From: JAAXHB01 sp965214945 | GTDB taxonomy: Bacteria; Actinomycetota; Acidimicrobiia; Acidimicrobiales; Aldehydirespiratoraceae | Length of the DNA: 64,000 nt | Direction of reading: 5' to 3' | NCBI GenBank assembly: GCA_965214945.1 | Contig: OZ244029.1 | Coordinates: 1 to 64,000, forward strand | Shown here: positions 52,328 through 61,351 of the stretch, piece after piece | Layout: each line of letters opens with the position of its first letter | Numbering within the stretch: the stretch's first letter is position 1 | Notes under the pieces: generated by a model | What the model saw: only the letters and a program-made list of their open reading frames with translations | Database searches by the model: none | Told to the model about the DNA's origin: nothing | Translations under genes and position numbers: made by a program

Positions 52328-53464
52328 TTATGGGCGGGGCGCTTTCGACAGATCGACGATCGCGGCGACCATCCCGCCTCCGGCCGGGCCTTGCTGCAGC
52401 GCGGCGACGGAGCAGTAGACGGCCGGATCTCCGATCGCTGCGGCGGCAACGGCCCCGACGGCGCCTTTGGTGTGATGGGTGTGGTGAATGTCGGAGTCGT
52501 TGATCGACACAAGCCTGCGGCCCCGCAGCCGTCCCGAGGGATCGGTCTCGCATTTGATGAAACAGTTGACGAGCGCGTCGCCGAGATCGCTGGGGTGCGG
52601 CCGGTCGGGCAGGCTCAAGCCTGCCGAGCGGATGGCGTCGTATATGCCGTCAAAATCGAGCGCGTCGTTCATGACGGAGTGGCCGATGCGGAAGTTACCG
52701 CCCGCGTCGGCGCGATTGCCGACCACGACGATCTGGCCGGCGTCCTGCTCGACGCCCGAAGAGCACGACGCCACCGACGAGTAGAGGTCGAGGTCGCTGG
52801 CGATCTGATCCTCGCGAGGCATGTCGAATTCACCGACCACATAGCCGATCCCGAGCGCGGCGGTGGCGTTGGACACAGCCATAGATTCCATGGTGTCCTC
52901 CAGCGCCACGGTCTTGCCCCGGTTGCGGGCGTCCTCGATGCGCTCTCGGGTGAGCAGCGGCGTCTTGGACTGGACGAAATGCACGTCGGCGGGATCGTCG
53001 ATGCCGGCGTCAGCCATGGCGCGCCGCACGCCTTCGGCCACCTTTTCCACCATGGCCGGCCGGCCGATCTCCTCGGGCAGGATCGGCTCAGACATCGCCA
53101 CCCCGACCGCCAGGCGCTTCCCGTCGTCGCCCGCACCACCGCTGCTCCCGCCGCCGCTGTCGTCTCCGGCCACTTGGGCGAACACGTTCATGTGAGGTGC
53201 GATCACTCCGTCAACGCCGCCTGACCACACGATCGGCATCTGGTCGATCTCCGAAGGCGGGCGGGTGCCGTGCTCGTTGAGGAAATCGCGCAGCACGCGG
53301 TCGGCCAGGATGCGGGAGAAGTCGTTGACTCCACCGTTGCCCTCGGTCTTTCCGATCACGCCGATGATCTCATCGGCGGTGAACGAGCCGGCCTCGATCT
53401 CGGCTAGGAGTCCGTCTGTGTCTGTCACAAATTCGAAGGGGATCTTGCGAACGATCACGGGCAT
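52328..53464 (-). CDS. Cyanuric acid hydrolase/barbiturase-family ring-opening amidohydrolase
   Basis: 378 residues; begins at the base after the LivF-like stop. This rare family (AtzD/TrzD and barbiturase) has three pseudo-repeats, each giving a Lys-Ser pair. Here Lys39 (VIGKTEGNGG) with Ser81 (VWSGGVDG), Lys167 (VQSKTPLL) with the Ser cluster 233-236 (SCSSGVE), and Lys304 (FIKCETDPSG) with Ser352. The GPAGGGMVAAIV end is typical. A glycine-rich insertion lies at about residues 100-115. Reactions known in the family: opening of cyanuric acid to carboxybiuret, or of barbiturate to ureidomalonate. Which applies cannot be decided here. Operon context with importer and Rieske enzyme. Confidence 0.88.
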   Translation of the reverse strand: MPVIVRKIPFEFVTDTDGLLAEIEAGSFTADEIIGVIGKTEGNGGVNDFSRILADRVLRDFLNEHGTRPPSEIDQMPIVWSGGVDGVIAPHMNVFAQVAGDDSGGGSSGGAGDDGKRLAVGVAMSEPILPEEIGRPAMVEKVAEGVRRAMADAGIDDPADVHFVQSKTPLLTRERIEDARNRGKTVALEDTMESMAVSNATAALGIGYVVGEFDMPREDQIASDLDLYSSVASCSSGVEQDAGQIVVVGNRADAGGNFRIGHSVMNDALDFDGIYDAIRSAGLSLPDRPHPSDLGDALVNCFIKCETDPSGRLRGRRLVSINDSDIHHTHHTKGAVGAVAAAAIGDPAVYCSVAALQQGPAGGGMVAAIVDLSKAPRP

Positions 53465-54192
53465 CTACTCGTCACCTGCTTTCTGGTCGACTCCAAAGAA
53501 AAGCGACTGCAGCGCAGCATCGGAGAGCACAGCCTCGCTAGTTACCGGCGGGTCTAGCGCGCCTCCTTGCATCACGTACACGCGGTCGGTGTGCGGCAGG
53601 CACACCAGCGGGCTCTCCTCGATCACCCACAGCAGCGTCGTGCCCGAGTCTCGGATACGCAAGATGTCGTCGATCCGTTCACGCACGATGGCTGGAGCCA
53701 AACCGGTCGTCGGCTCATCGAGAGCGAGAAAGCTCGGGCGGCTGATCATCGCACTGGCAAGCGCTAGCATCTGGCGCTCGCCACCCGACAAGGTGCTGGC
53801 GCTCTGGCTCATCCGATCGCGCAGCGCAGGGTAGGACTCGCCGATCTCCGCGATCCGGCGCCGGATCCTCTTTGGGCTGAGCCCTCGCAGCGCCACGGCC
53901 AGATTGTCGCGCACGCTGAGGTCGGGGAAGGTGTTGTTCTCCTGAGGCACGTATCCCATGCCCAGATGGGCCAGATTGTGGGTCGGCGTCCGGCGCAGGT
54001 CGGTGCCCTCGAAGCTCACTGACCCGCCATCGACGGGCAGCAGGCGGAAGACAGTCTTGAGCAGGGTCGACTTGCCTGCTCCGTTGGGCCCCACGACGGC
54101 GACGATCTCGCCGGAGGCCACCTCCAAGTCGACGCCGTGCAGCACGGGGAACCCTCCGTAGCCGGCCTCCAGCCGCTCCACCCGCAGGACGC

Positions 54193-54196
<4 letters not shown>
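53465..54196 (-). CDS. Branched-chain-type ABC importer ATPase (LivF-like)
   Basis: 243 residues, GTG at 54196 overlapping the LivG-like stop. Walker A VVGPNGAGKST, signature LSGGERQMLALASAM, Walker B FLALDEPTTGLAP. An unusual point: the switch position after TLLWVIEESPL lacks the usual histidine (normally E-x-N/H or H-N), so ATP turnover may rely on the partner ATPase. It abuts the barbiturase-like gene without spacer. Confidence 0.88.
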
Positions 54197-54963
<767 letters not shown>

Positions 54964-54985
54964 GGGGGGCTTCCTCTAGCTGGCT

Positions 54986-55966
54986 CTAGCCGGCCCGAGC
55001 GGGGGCTGCGGATCCGGCGCCGGCGCCAGCCGGCGGGCGGCCTCGGGTGCCGAAGGCGTTTCGCTCAGAGAACAGGCCCTCGGGGCGGAAGCGCAGCACC
55101 AGCACGAGCAGCAGCCCCACCAAGAACGGTTCCATCGCAATGAGGATGTTGATGTGCTCGGGGTCGACTTCAATCAGGCCCACCGCCTCGGTGAACACGA
55201 TAAGCACGACGGCGCCGACAATCCCGCCGCGGATGCTGCCCACGCCCCCGATCACGAGCGCGGTCCAGACGGTGAAGGTGATACCGGGCGCGAACAGCTG
55301 TGGCGAGATGGACCGGATATAAAACAGGTACAGCGGAGCGACAGCCCCGATGAGCACGCCGGCCAGCACAAACGTCTTCAGCCTCATGCGGTTGACCCGT
55401 TTGCCCAGAGACAGTGCCAGAGCCTCGTTGTCGCGGGCGGCTCGCAACGCCCGTCCGTAGGCGGACAGGCCGATTCGGCGGGTCAAAAGGAACAGCACAA
55501 GGGCGGCCGCTGCCACAAGCGCGAGCAGCACGTAGTTGTAGGCGCGGCCCTCCACAACGGTGTCGAAAGGGCGGTCAAGGCTCGACACGCCGGTCGCGCC
55601 GCGGGTGAGATCGGCCTGGATGACGATGAGCTGGCGGATGATCTCCGCGAACGCGAGCGTGGTAATGAGGAAGTACTCGCGGCGCAGTCGCAGGGCCGGT
55701 ATCCCGATGGCGAACGCAACCAGCCCGGTGAACGCGGCGGCAGCGGGCCAGGCCAGCCACATCGGCCACCCCGGAACGAACCTGGTGCCGAGATCGGGAT
55801 CGGCCACAGTGAGTATCACGTAGCAGTAGCCGCCCGCTGCGAGCAGCCCGGCGGTGCCCAGATCCCACATGCCGCCCCAGCCCGCCTCGACGTTGAGCGA
55901 CATGGCCAGGCTGGCGTAGATCAGCGCCAGGGTCAGGACTCCGACCCAGAAGATCGGGTTTGTCAT
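54986..55966 (-). CDS. Branched-chain-type ABC importer permease (LivM-like)
   Basis: 326 residues, about nine helices. Family segments: NVEAGWGGMWDLGTAGLLAA, then LRREYFLITTLAFAEIIRQL and VIGGVGSIRGGIVGAVVLIV. It overlaps the LivH-like gene by ATGA. The C-terminus is Pro/Ala-rich. Confidence 0.9.
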   Translation of the reverse strand: MTNPIFWVGVLTLALIYASLAMSLNVEAGWGGMWDLGTAGLLAAGGYCYVILTVADPDLGTRFVPGWPMWLAWPAAAAFTGLVAFAIGIPALRLRREYFLITTLAFAEIIRQLIVIQADLTRGATGVSSLDRPFDTVVEGRAYNYVLLALVAAAALVLFLLTRRIGLSAYGRALRAARDNEALALSLGKRVNRMRLKTFVLAGVLIGAVAPLYLFYIRSISPQLFAPGITFTVWTALVIGGVGSIRGGIVGAVVLIVFTEAVGLIEVDPEHINILIAMEPFLVGLLLVLVLRFRPEGLFSERNAFGTRGRPPAGAGAGSAAPARAG

Positions 55967-56832
55967 GCGACCGCGGCCTCTTTACGCCGCCGGACGGAGA
56001 GAATCCCCTCGGGCCGGAACACGAGCACCGCGACGAGGACGCCGAAGGCCACCACCGGCCGGTAGGCGGTGGGGATGTAGAGCGCGGACATGTCCATGAC
56101 GATCCCCAGCAGGAGGCCGGCCAGGATTACCCCCGTGATGCTGCGGAGGCCGCCCAGAACTGCCGCCGCGAGGATGATCAGGATGTTGTGCCAGCCGATC
56201 TCGGCATTGACGGAGCTGAGAACGCCGATCATCACGCCGGCCATGGCCGCGAATGCGGAGCTGATGAACCAGATTGTGTTGGACACCCTCCGCACCGGGA
56301 CGCCCCTCACGCGTGCCAGGTCGTCGTTGCTGGCGACGGCGCGGATGGCCCGCCCCAGACCCGTTCCGTTGAGGAAGACCTGGAGCGCCGCGATGCTGCC
56401 GAATGCCAGACCGACGATCACCAGCTCGCCGGTGGCGATATTCACCCCGGCGAATTCGTGGAGGCCGCCGAAGCCGACCGGATAGAACCGGGACTGTGTT
56501 GAGAACAGCGCGATGATGGCCCCGTAAAGCATCAGCGCGAGCCCGATCGAGGTGAACAGCAGAACCGTTCCCCCCTGGTGCCGCACCGGACGGAAGAAGA
56601 GTGCGGCCAACACCACCCCGAGCGCACCTACGGCGACCACGGTTATGGCGCCAGCTGCGAAGATGTTGAGGCCGTAGCTGTCCACGAGGAACACGCCGAT
56701 GAATGCCCCCAGCGCCATGAGCTGTGCGTGGGCGATGTTGAGAAAGTTCTCGGTCTGACGGACCAGGGCGAAGCCGATCGTGGCGACGGCGACGGTGCTG
56801 CCGGTGACGATCCCGAAGATGAGGTTCTGCAC
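55963..56832 (-). CDS. Branched-chain-type ABC importer permease (LivH-like)
   Basis: 289 residues, about eight helices. Typical segments: RQTENFLNIAHAQLMALGAF, AIRAVASNDDLARVRGVPVR and AAVLGGLRSITGVILAGLLL. It follows the binding-protein gene after a 145-bp spacer that contains a strong hairpin. Confidence 0.9.
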   Translation of the reverse strand: MQNLIFGIVTGSTVAVATIGFALVRQTENFLNIAHAQLMALGAFIGVFLVDSYGLNIFAAGAITVVAVGALGVVLAALFFRPVRHQGGTVLLFTSIGLALMLYGAIIALFSTQSRFYPVGFGGLHEFAGVNIATGELVIVGLAFGSIAALQVFLNGTGLGRAIRAVASNDDLARVRGVPVRRVSNTIWFISSAFAAMAGVMIGVLSSVNAEIGWHNILIILAAAVLGGLRSITGVILAGLLLGIVMDMSALYIPTAYRPVVAFGVLVAVLVFRPEGILSVRRRKEAAVA

Positions 56833-56891
56833 GACGATCCTTCGGTGGTTGCCTTAGTCAGTCGGCCGGCCGGTCAGCCGAGCCAGCCGAT

Positions 56892-56929
56892 CGGCGACCG
56901 GCCCGGGCGCGCTCCCGGGCCGGTCGCCG
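56892..56929 (-). terminator. Intra-operon hairpin between binding protein and permease genes
   Basis: A perfect 16-bp GC-only-rich stem (56892-56907 with 56914-56929; core GCGACCGGCCCGGG) closes a 6-nt loop. It lies between the binding protein and the permease, where partial termination or 3'-end protection often keeps the binding protein more abundant. No U-tract. Confidence 0.65.
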
Positions 56930-56977
56930 CGTTCACAGCCGCGCTACTGCCAACCGCGCTGCTGCCAGGAATCGCTG

Positions 56978-58384
56978 TCAGGAGGGCTTGGTGAGCGTCG
57001 GGTCCAGTTCGATGTTCTCTCTCACATCCCAGGAGCCGTCGATCACAGCGAGCACGGCCATCACCGGCGACAGCAGGTTGCCCTGCTCGTTGAGGTTCAT
57101 GTTCGAGGTGGTCCCGTGGTAATCGATGTCGTTACCGGCCCGCAGCTCGGCTAGGCCTTCGGCATAGGTGAACACCTCGACGCCGGGCGGGTTGGTGACC
57201 TCCGGGATCGCTGCTGCGACTGCCGCGCCGTCAGTCGTGCCGGCCTGCTCCATGGCTAGGCCCAAGATGATGTACTGGTCGTACTGCCAGGCATCGTAGA
57301 ACCCGATCTCGGGCGGATCGCCGACTATGGCCTCAAAGCGCGGCACGTAGGAGTCGAAGGCGGGATTGTCGACGGTGTCGTATGCCGTTGCGGCCGCGAT
57401 CGCGGAGGCTCCTTCCACGCCGCCGACGATCTCCGCGATGTCGGGGCTGAGCAGGTCGGTGGTGAGGATCAGGGGCACGTCTTGGTGGCCGCGCCGCTTC
57501 CACTCGTTGAGGATGGGAATGCCGGTCTCGAACCCCACGGCGATGTACACCGCGTCGGGGTTCGAGCCGAACGCCCGGGCCACCTCGGCTGAGTAGCTGG
57601 CGCGCCCCGCGTCGAAGCGCACGTCTTCGGTGACCGTTCCGCCGATCTGCTCGGTGAACACGCTCTTGAACACGTCGGCCGGGCTGATGGTGCCCTCGCT
57701 TAGCTCCACCAGCATGGCCACGTTTTGGTAGCCCTCGTCGCGGGCGACCTGGGCGCCGATGATGCCGTTGTCGGTGTCGGACGGGATGATGCGGAAGACA
57801 AAATCACCCGCGGTGGTGTCCAGGTCGGTGGTGCCGCACGTGCTGCAGATCGTGGGCAACTGCTGTTCGTGGACGGTGTCAAACACGGCGAGCATGCCGT
57901 CGGACTCGATGCCGCCGAGGGCGTGGATGTTGTCGACCTCGGTGAGCTTCGCGTAGCCCGAAACGGCCCCCTCCGGCGTGGACTGGTTGTCTTCGACGAC
58001 GAGTTCGACCGGGCGTCCCAGCACGCCTCCTGCGGCGTTGAGTTCCTCGATGGCCACCTGAGCAGCCGCCAGCGCCCAACCGCCCCAAGGTCCGTAGTCT
58101 CCGGACTGTCCGTTGAGGAATCCGTACTTGATCGGATCGCCGCTGGGCTCGTCCATGCCTTCATCGGCTGGCTCGTCCATATCGTCATCGGCTGGCTCGT
58201 CCATATCGTCATCGGCTGGCTCGTCCGCGCTGGGCTCGTCCATATCCATGTCATCTTCCGGCGCGTCCTCGGCAGCCACCTCCTCGGCGGGTGCCGGCTC
58301 AGCGGCGGTCTCGGTGTCGTCGTCGTCTCCGCAGGCGGCGGCGATCACGCCGAACACGCACAGCAGCGCGAGAATCTTCTTCAT
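56978..58384 (-). CDS. Substrate-binding lipoprotein of the ABC importer (Leu/Ile/Val-BP fold)
   Basis: 468 residues, ATG with AAAGG 8 nt upstream. Signal peptide with lipobox ending at Cys18 (VIAAAC). Then a very acidic linker (about 19-83) with repeated DEPADDDM units. A type I periplasmic-binding fold follows (YGFLNGQSGDYGPWGG, ELNAAGGVLGRPVELVVEDN, and YDAWQYDQYIILGLAMEQAG). First gene of the operon leading to the barbiturase-like enzyme, so its ligand is probably the substrate of that pathway rather than an amino acid; this is inference. Confidence 0.9.
   Translation of the reverse strand: MKKILALLCVFGVIAAACGDDDDTETAAEPAPAEEVAAEDAPEDDMDMDEPSADEPADDDMDEPADDDMDEPADEGMDEPSGDPIKYGFLNGQSGDYGPWGGWALAAAQVAIEELNAAGGVLGRPVELVVEDNQSTPEGAVSGYAKLTEVDNIHALGGIESDGMLAVFDTVHEQQLPTICSTCGTTDLDTTAGDFVFRIIPSDTDNGIIGAQVARDEGYQNVAMLVELSEGTISPADVFKSVFTEQIGGTVTEDVRFDAGRASYSAEVARAFGSNPDAVYIAVGFETGIPILNEWKRRGHQDVPLILTTDLLSPDIAEIVGGVEGASAIAAATAYDTVDNPAFDSYVPRFEAIVGDPPEIGFYDAWQYDQYIILGLAMEQAGTTDGAAVAAAIPEVTNPPGVEVFTYAEGLAELRAGNDIDYHGTTSNMNLNEQGNLLSPVMAVLAVIDGSWDVRENIELDPTLTKPS
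58142..58226. repeat. 24-bp in-frame tandem repeat coding the acidic linker
   Basis: Two exact 24-bp units (58166-58189 and 58190-58213) with a partial third copy (58214-58226) and a diverged copy before (about 58142-58165), inside the binding-protein gene. The frame is kept, so slippage would only lengthen or shorten the linker by eight residues. Confidence 0.9.
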
Positions 58385-58446
58385 CTGGGACCTTTCTCAA
58401 GACGACCGATCGGAGCCGTCTGGGTATTGGCTACGGACGGCGCGGT

Positions 58447-58476
58447 AGCATAGACACAGATGTCGAGCCGACTCAA
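58447..58476 (-). promoter_or_regulatory. Candidate promoter of the importer operon
   Basis: On the minus strand TTGAGT (58471-58476) and TATGCT (58447-58452) lie 18 bp apart, about 62 nt before the lipoprotein ATG. The -10 overlaps a plus-strand TAGCAT (58446-58451), so divergent transcription would be mutually exclusive. Confidence 0.5.
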
Positions 58477-58492
58477 ATTGAGAGTGTCGTGA
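58460..58492 (+). CDS. Possible 10-codon leader ORF before Rieske oxygenase B
   Basis: ATG at 58460, 8 nt after TAGCAT, opens a frame reading MSSRLKLRVS and then TGA. The TGA overlaps the GTG start of the Rieske gene (58489) as GTGA. It could couple translation from a leaderless mRNA. Evidence is only positional. Confidence 0.3.
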   Translation: MSSRLKLRVS

Positions 58493-59457
58493 GTGCCGAA
58501 CTTCGCCGCTATTGGCACCCGGTAGCCGCTCTGGACGAGCTGGATGGCGGGCCGATCCGCACCACTTTACTCGACGAAGACCTGGTGGTCTTCCGTAGTG
58601 GTGGACAGGTGCACGCCATGGCCGACCTGTGCATCCACCGCGGGTCTCGGCTCTCGATGGGCAAAGTCGACGACAGCGGGTGCATCGTGTGCCCGTACCA
58701 CGGCTGGACTTACGACACCAGCGGCAAGTGCGTGCTCATCCCGTCGCAGCCCCGCGACGCCCAAAGGATCCCGTCGAAAGCGCGGGTGCCCGTCTACCGA
58801 ACCGCTGAGCACTACTCGCTGGTCTATGTGGCCTTGGAAGACCCGGTGGCGCCGGTTCCCGAGTTCCCCGAGTACGACGACAGCGGCTACCACATGGTGC
58901 GGACCGGGGAATGGACTTGGAACGCTAGCGCGGCCCGGTTCGTGGAGAACGCCATCGACACGTCGCATCTGCCCATCGTCCACCCAGGTCTGCTGGCCGA
59001 TCCGGCTGCCACCGTCATTGCCCCGTTCGACATGTCCGAAACCGACCGGGGCTTCGCGTTCGCGGCGCGGCGCCACGATGTGGACGAGGCGATGTTCGGC
59101 GACGCCGACGAGCTGGTGACGCAGAAGACCTGGGTGGAGCTGCCGTTCAGCTGGCGGCTTTTGATCACCGCCGAGGTCTTGCAGACGGTGGTGTTTATCG
59201 CCAACCAGCCGATCTCGATGAACAAGGTCAGGTTCTGGGAGTTCGTGGGGCAGAAGGGCCGACGCGCTCAGACCGATGAAGAACTCGTCTCATTCCACAC
59301 CAAGGTGCTCGAGCAAGACCGGGTGATCGTCGAGAACCAGCGCCCCGAGATGCTGCCGCTAGATATCACAGCGGAGATGCATCTCAAAGTGGCTGACGAG
59401 CCGGCGCTGAAGTACCGTAGGCGGCTGGCCGCGGCCGTAAGCGGCGAGTTCGCCTGA
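58489..59457 (+). CDS. NdmA/VanA-type Rieske oxygenase B
   Basis: 322 residues from a GTG at 58489, chosen because the protein then starts SAELRRYWHPVAAL as in Rieske A; the frame is open upstream. The cluster is CIHRG...CPYHGWTYD. The mononuclear iron site is ENAIDTSHLPIVHPG. Same short class as Rieske A but clearly diverged, so probably a different position or substrate. Divergent from the importer operon and followed by a two-subunit dioxygenase. Confidence 0.85.
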   Translation: MSAELRRYWHPVAALDELDGGPIRTTLLDEDLVVFRSGGQVHAMADLCIHRGSRLSMGKVDDSGCIVCPYHGWTYDTSGKCVLIPSQPRDAQRIPSKARVPVYRTAEHYSLVYVALEDPVAPVPEFPEYDDSGYHMVRTGEWTWNASAARFVENAIDTSHLPIVHPGLLADPAATVIAPFDMSETDRGFAFAARRHDVDEAMFGDADELVTQKTWVELPFSWRLLITAEVLQTVVFIANQPISMNKVRFWEFVGQKGRRAQTDEELVSFHTKVLEQDRVIVENQRPEMLPLDITAEMHLKVADEPALKYRRRLAAAVSGEFA

Positions 59458-59498
59458 GCCCCGACCCGCGCCTGAACCAACCCCGGGAGTTTGCCAAG

Positions 59499-60752
59499 AT
59501 GACGGCTGTGATGGAGCTTGACTGGCCTTCTGAGGACTTCACACGGATCCCGTTTGCCGCCTATCACGACAGTGACATCTACGCCGCTGAGCAGGAGCGG
59601 ATCTTCCGCGGGCCGGCTTGGAGCTACCTCGCGCTGGAGGCCGAGATACCCGAGCCGGGGGACTTCGTGACGGTGTCGGTCGGTGACACCCCGGTTCTGG
59701 TGAATCGGCGGGCCGACGGAGAAGCGGCGGCGTTCGTGAACCGGTGCATGCACCGCGGGACGATGCTTAAACGCGAGTGCCGGGGCAATGCCAGGATGCA
59801 CACATGCTTGTACCACCAATGGTCGTATGACCTGACCGGGCAGCTTCGCACCGTGCCGTTCGCCAGGGGACACAGAGGCCAGGGCGGGCTTCCCGACGAC
59901 TTCGACATCGGCGCTGTGCGCCTCGACGAGATGCGGGTTGAAAGCTACAAGGGTGTGCTATTCGGCACTTTTTCCGACGACGCTGAGCCGCTCGCGGATT
60001 ATCTCGGCCCGAGCGTGCGAGCGGAGCTGAACCGCATATTCGACCGGCCGGTCAAGCTGCTTGGGTACCAGCGGCAGCGTATCTTCGGCAACTGGAAGCT
60101 CTACAACGACAACGTCCGCGACCCCAACCACGGGGCTCTGCTCCACATGTTTCACGCCACCTTCGGGCTTTACCGACCGACGCAGAGCGGCGGCGCCAGA
60201 ATGGACGCCAGAGGCCGTCACAACATCAGCTACAGCTCTATGGGCACCAGCGACGATGATGACGACGCCAGAGCTTTCGCCGACACCGAGAAGGTGTTTG
60301 ACCACGGCTTCCGGCTCAGGGATCCGTCGATGTTGCGGTACCGCAAGGAATACCCCGACGACGTCAGCCTGGTGATCTTGTCGGTGTTCCCCAACCTGGT
60401 GGTGCAGCAGATCACCAACAGCCTCTGCACCCGCCAAATCCGCACCCGAGGAACCGGCGAGTTGGAGCTGTATTGGACGTATTTTGGCTTCGCTGACGAC
60501 GACGAGCAGATGACCGCCCACAGGCTCAATCAAGCCAACCTCGTCGGGCCGGGCGGGCTTATCTCGATGGAGGATGGCGAGGCTGTCGAACTCGTCCACC
60601 AGGCCGTACTGCGTGAGCGGGACGACCACGCCGTGGTGGAGATCGGCGGGAAGGGCCCCATCGCAGACCAGGACTATCTCGTCACCGAGACTCCGATCCG
60701 AGGCTTCTGGTCGTACTACTACGAGCTGATGGGCATCGAGCCCGCGGCATGA
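59499..60752 (+). CDS. Ring-hydroxylating dioxygenase alpha subunit
   Basis: 417 residues. The Rieske cluster is CMHRG...CLYHQWSYD. The mononuclear iron site lies in NWKLYNDNVRDPNHGALLH, the pattern of benzoate/anthranilate-type large subunits. With the beta subunit gene next, it should form an alpha3beta3-type oxygenase adding two oxygens, or demethylating or deaminating an aromatic ring. Substrate unknown. No ferredoxin or reductase gene follows, so electrons must come from elsewhere. Confidence 0.88.
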   Translation: MTAVMELDWPSEDFTRIPFAAYHDSDIYAAEQERIFRGPAWSYLALEAEIPEPGDFVTVSVGDTPVLVNRRADGEAAAFVNRCMHRGTMLKRECRGNARMHTCLYHQWSYDLTGQLRTVPFARGHRGQGGLPDDFDIGAVRLDEMRVESYKGVLFGTFSDDAEPLADYLGPSVRAELNRIFDRPVKLLGYQRQRIFGNWKLYNDNVRDPNHGALLHMFHATFGLYRPTQSGGARMDARGRHNISYSSMGTSDDDDDARAFADTEKVFDHGFRLRDPSMLRYRKEYPDDVSLVILSVFPNLVVQQITNSLCTRQIRTRGTGELELYWTYFGFADDDEQMTAHRLNQANLVGPGGLISMEDGEAVELVHQAVLRERDDHAVVEIGGKGPIADQDYLVTETPIRGFWSYYYELMGIEPAA

Positions 60753-60772
60753 GCAGAGCCCGCGGCCGAGCA
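60738..60772. repeat. 18/17-bp tandem duplication across the dioxygenase stop
   Basis: GAGCCCGCGGCATGAGCA (60738-60755) is followed by GAGCCCGCGGCCGAGCA (60756-60772). The first copy holds the TGA stop of the alpha-subunit gene. A weaker third copy follows at about 60787. Confidence 0.85.
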
Positions 60773-60815
60773 GACTCGGGGTATGGCGAGCCCGGGGCTT
60801 GAGCGAGCCTGCTGT

Positions 60816-61280
60816 ATGAGCGAACGCGAGGCCATCGCCGAGCTGATGGCCGACTATGTGCACCTCATCGACGACGACCGGCTCGAGGACTGGGTTGAGC
60901 TGTTCGTGGAAAACTGCGTCTACAAGATCCTGTCCCGCGAGAACGTCGACGCCGGCTACCCGCTCGAGCTGATGTCGTGCAACAGCAAGAACATGCTGCG
61001 CGACCGGATCCTCTCGTTGCGTGAAGCAAATCTCTACAACCTCCACACCGACAAGCACCTTCTCGGCGCCGTGCGGGTGCTGGACTGTGAAGACGGCGTG
61101 TGGTCGGTTCGGGCCAACTACTCCGTGTATCAGACCAGCAGCATCGGTGAGACCGGCCTGTTCAGCGTGGGCACCTACCGCGACAAAGTGGTGTTCCGCG
61201 GCGGAAAACCGCGGTTCTCCGAGAAAATCGTGGTGGCCGACACCTTCGCGGTCGCGAGGATGCTCTCAACACCTATCTGA
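60816..61280 (+). CDS. Ring-hydroxylating dioxygenase beta subunit
   Basis: 154 residues from the ATG at 60816; an in-frame ATG at 60783 would add 11 atypical residues. NTF2/SnoaL-like fold of the small subunit: YVHLIDDDRLEDWVELFVE, the segment YNLHTDKHLLGAVRVL, and YSVYQTSSIGETGLFSVGTY. It supports the alpha subunit structurally. Ends in a short repeat that includes its stop codon. Confidence 0.85.
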   Translation: MSEREAIAELMADYVHLIDDDRLEDWVELFVENCVYKILSRENVDAGYPLELMSCNSKNMLRDRILSLREANLYNLHTDKHLLGAVRVLDCEDGVWSVRANYSVYQTSSIGETGLFSVGTYRDKVVFRGGKPRFSEKIVVADTFAVARMLSTPI

Positions 61281-61351
61281 CAGCTGTTATCTGTCCTATC
61301 TGACAGGCTGTCACCTCAAGGGACTTGCCGGTGCGGGGGGCTGGTGTCCGG

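Noticed and set aside
54986..58384. Urea transporter UrtABCDE or amino-acid Liv transporter
   Set aside because: Family membership is clear but no urease genes are adjacent, and the operon continues into the barbiturase-like and Rieske genes, so no specific substrate name is given.
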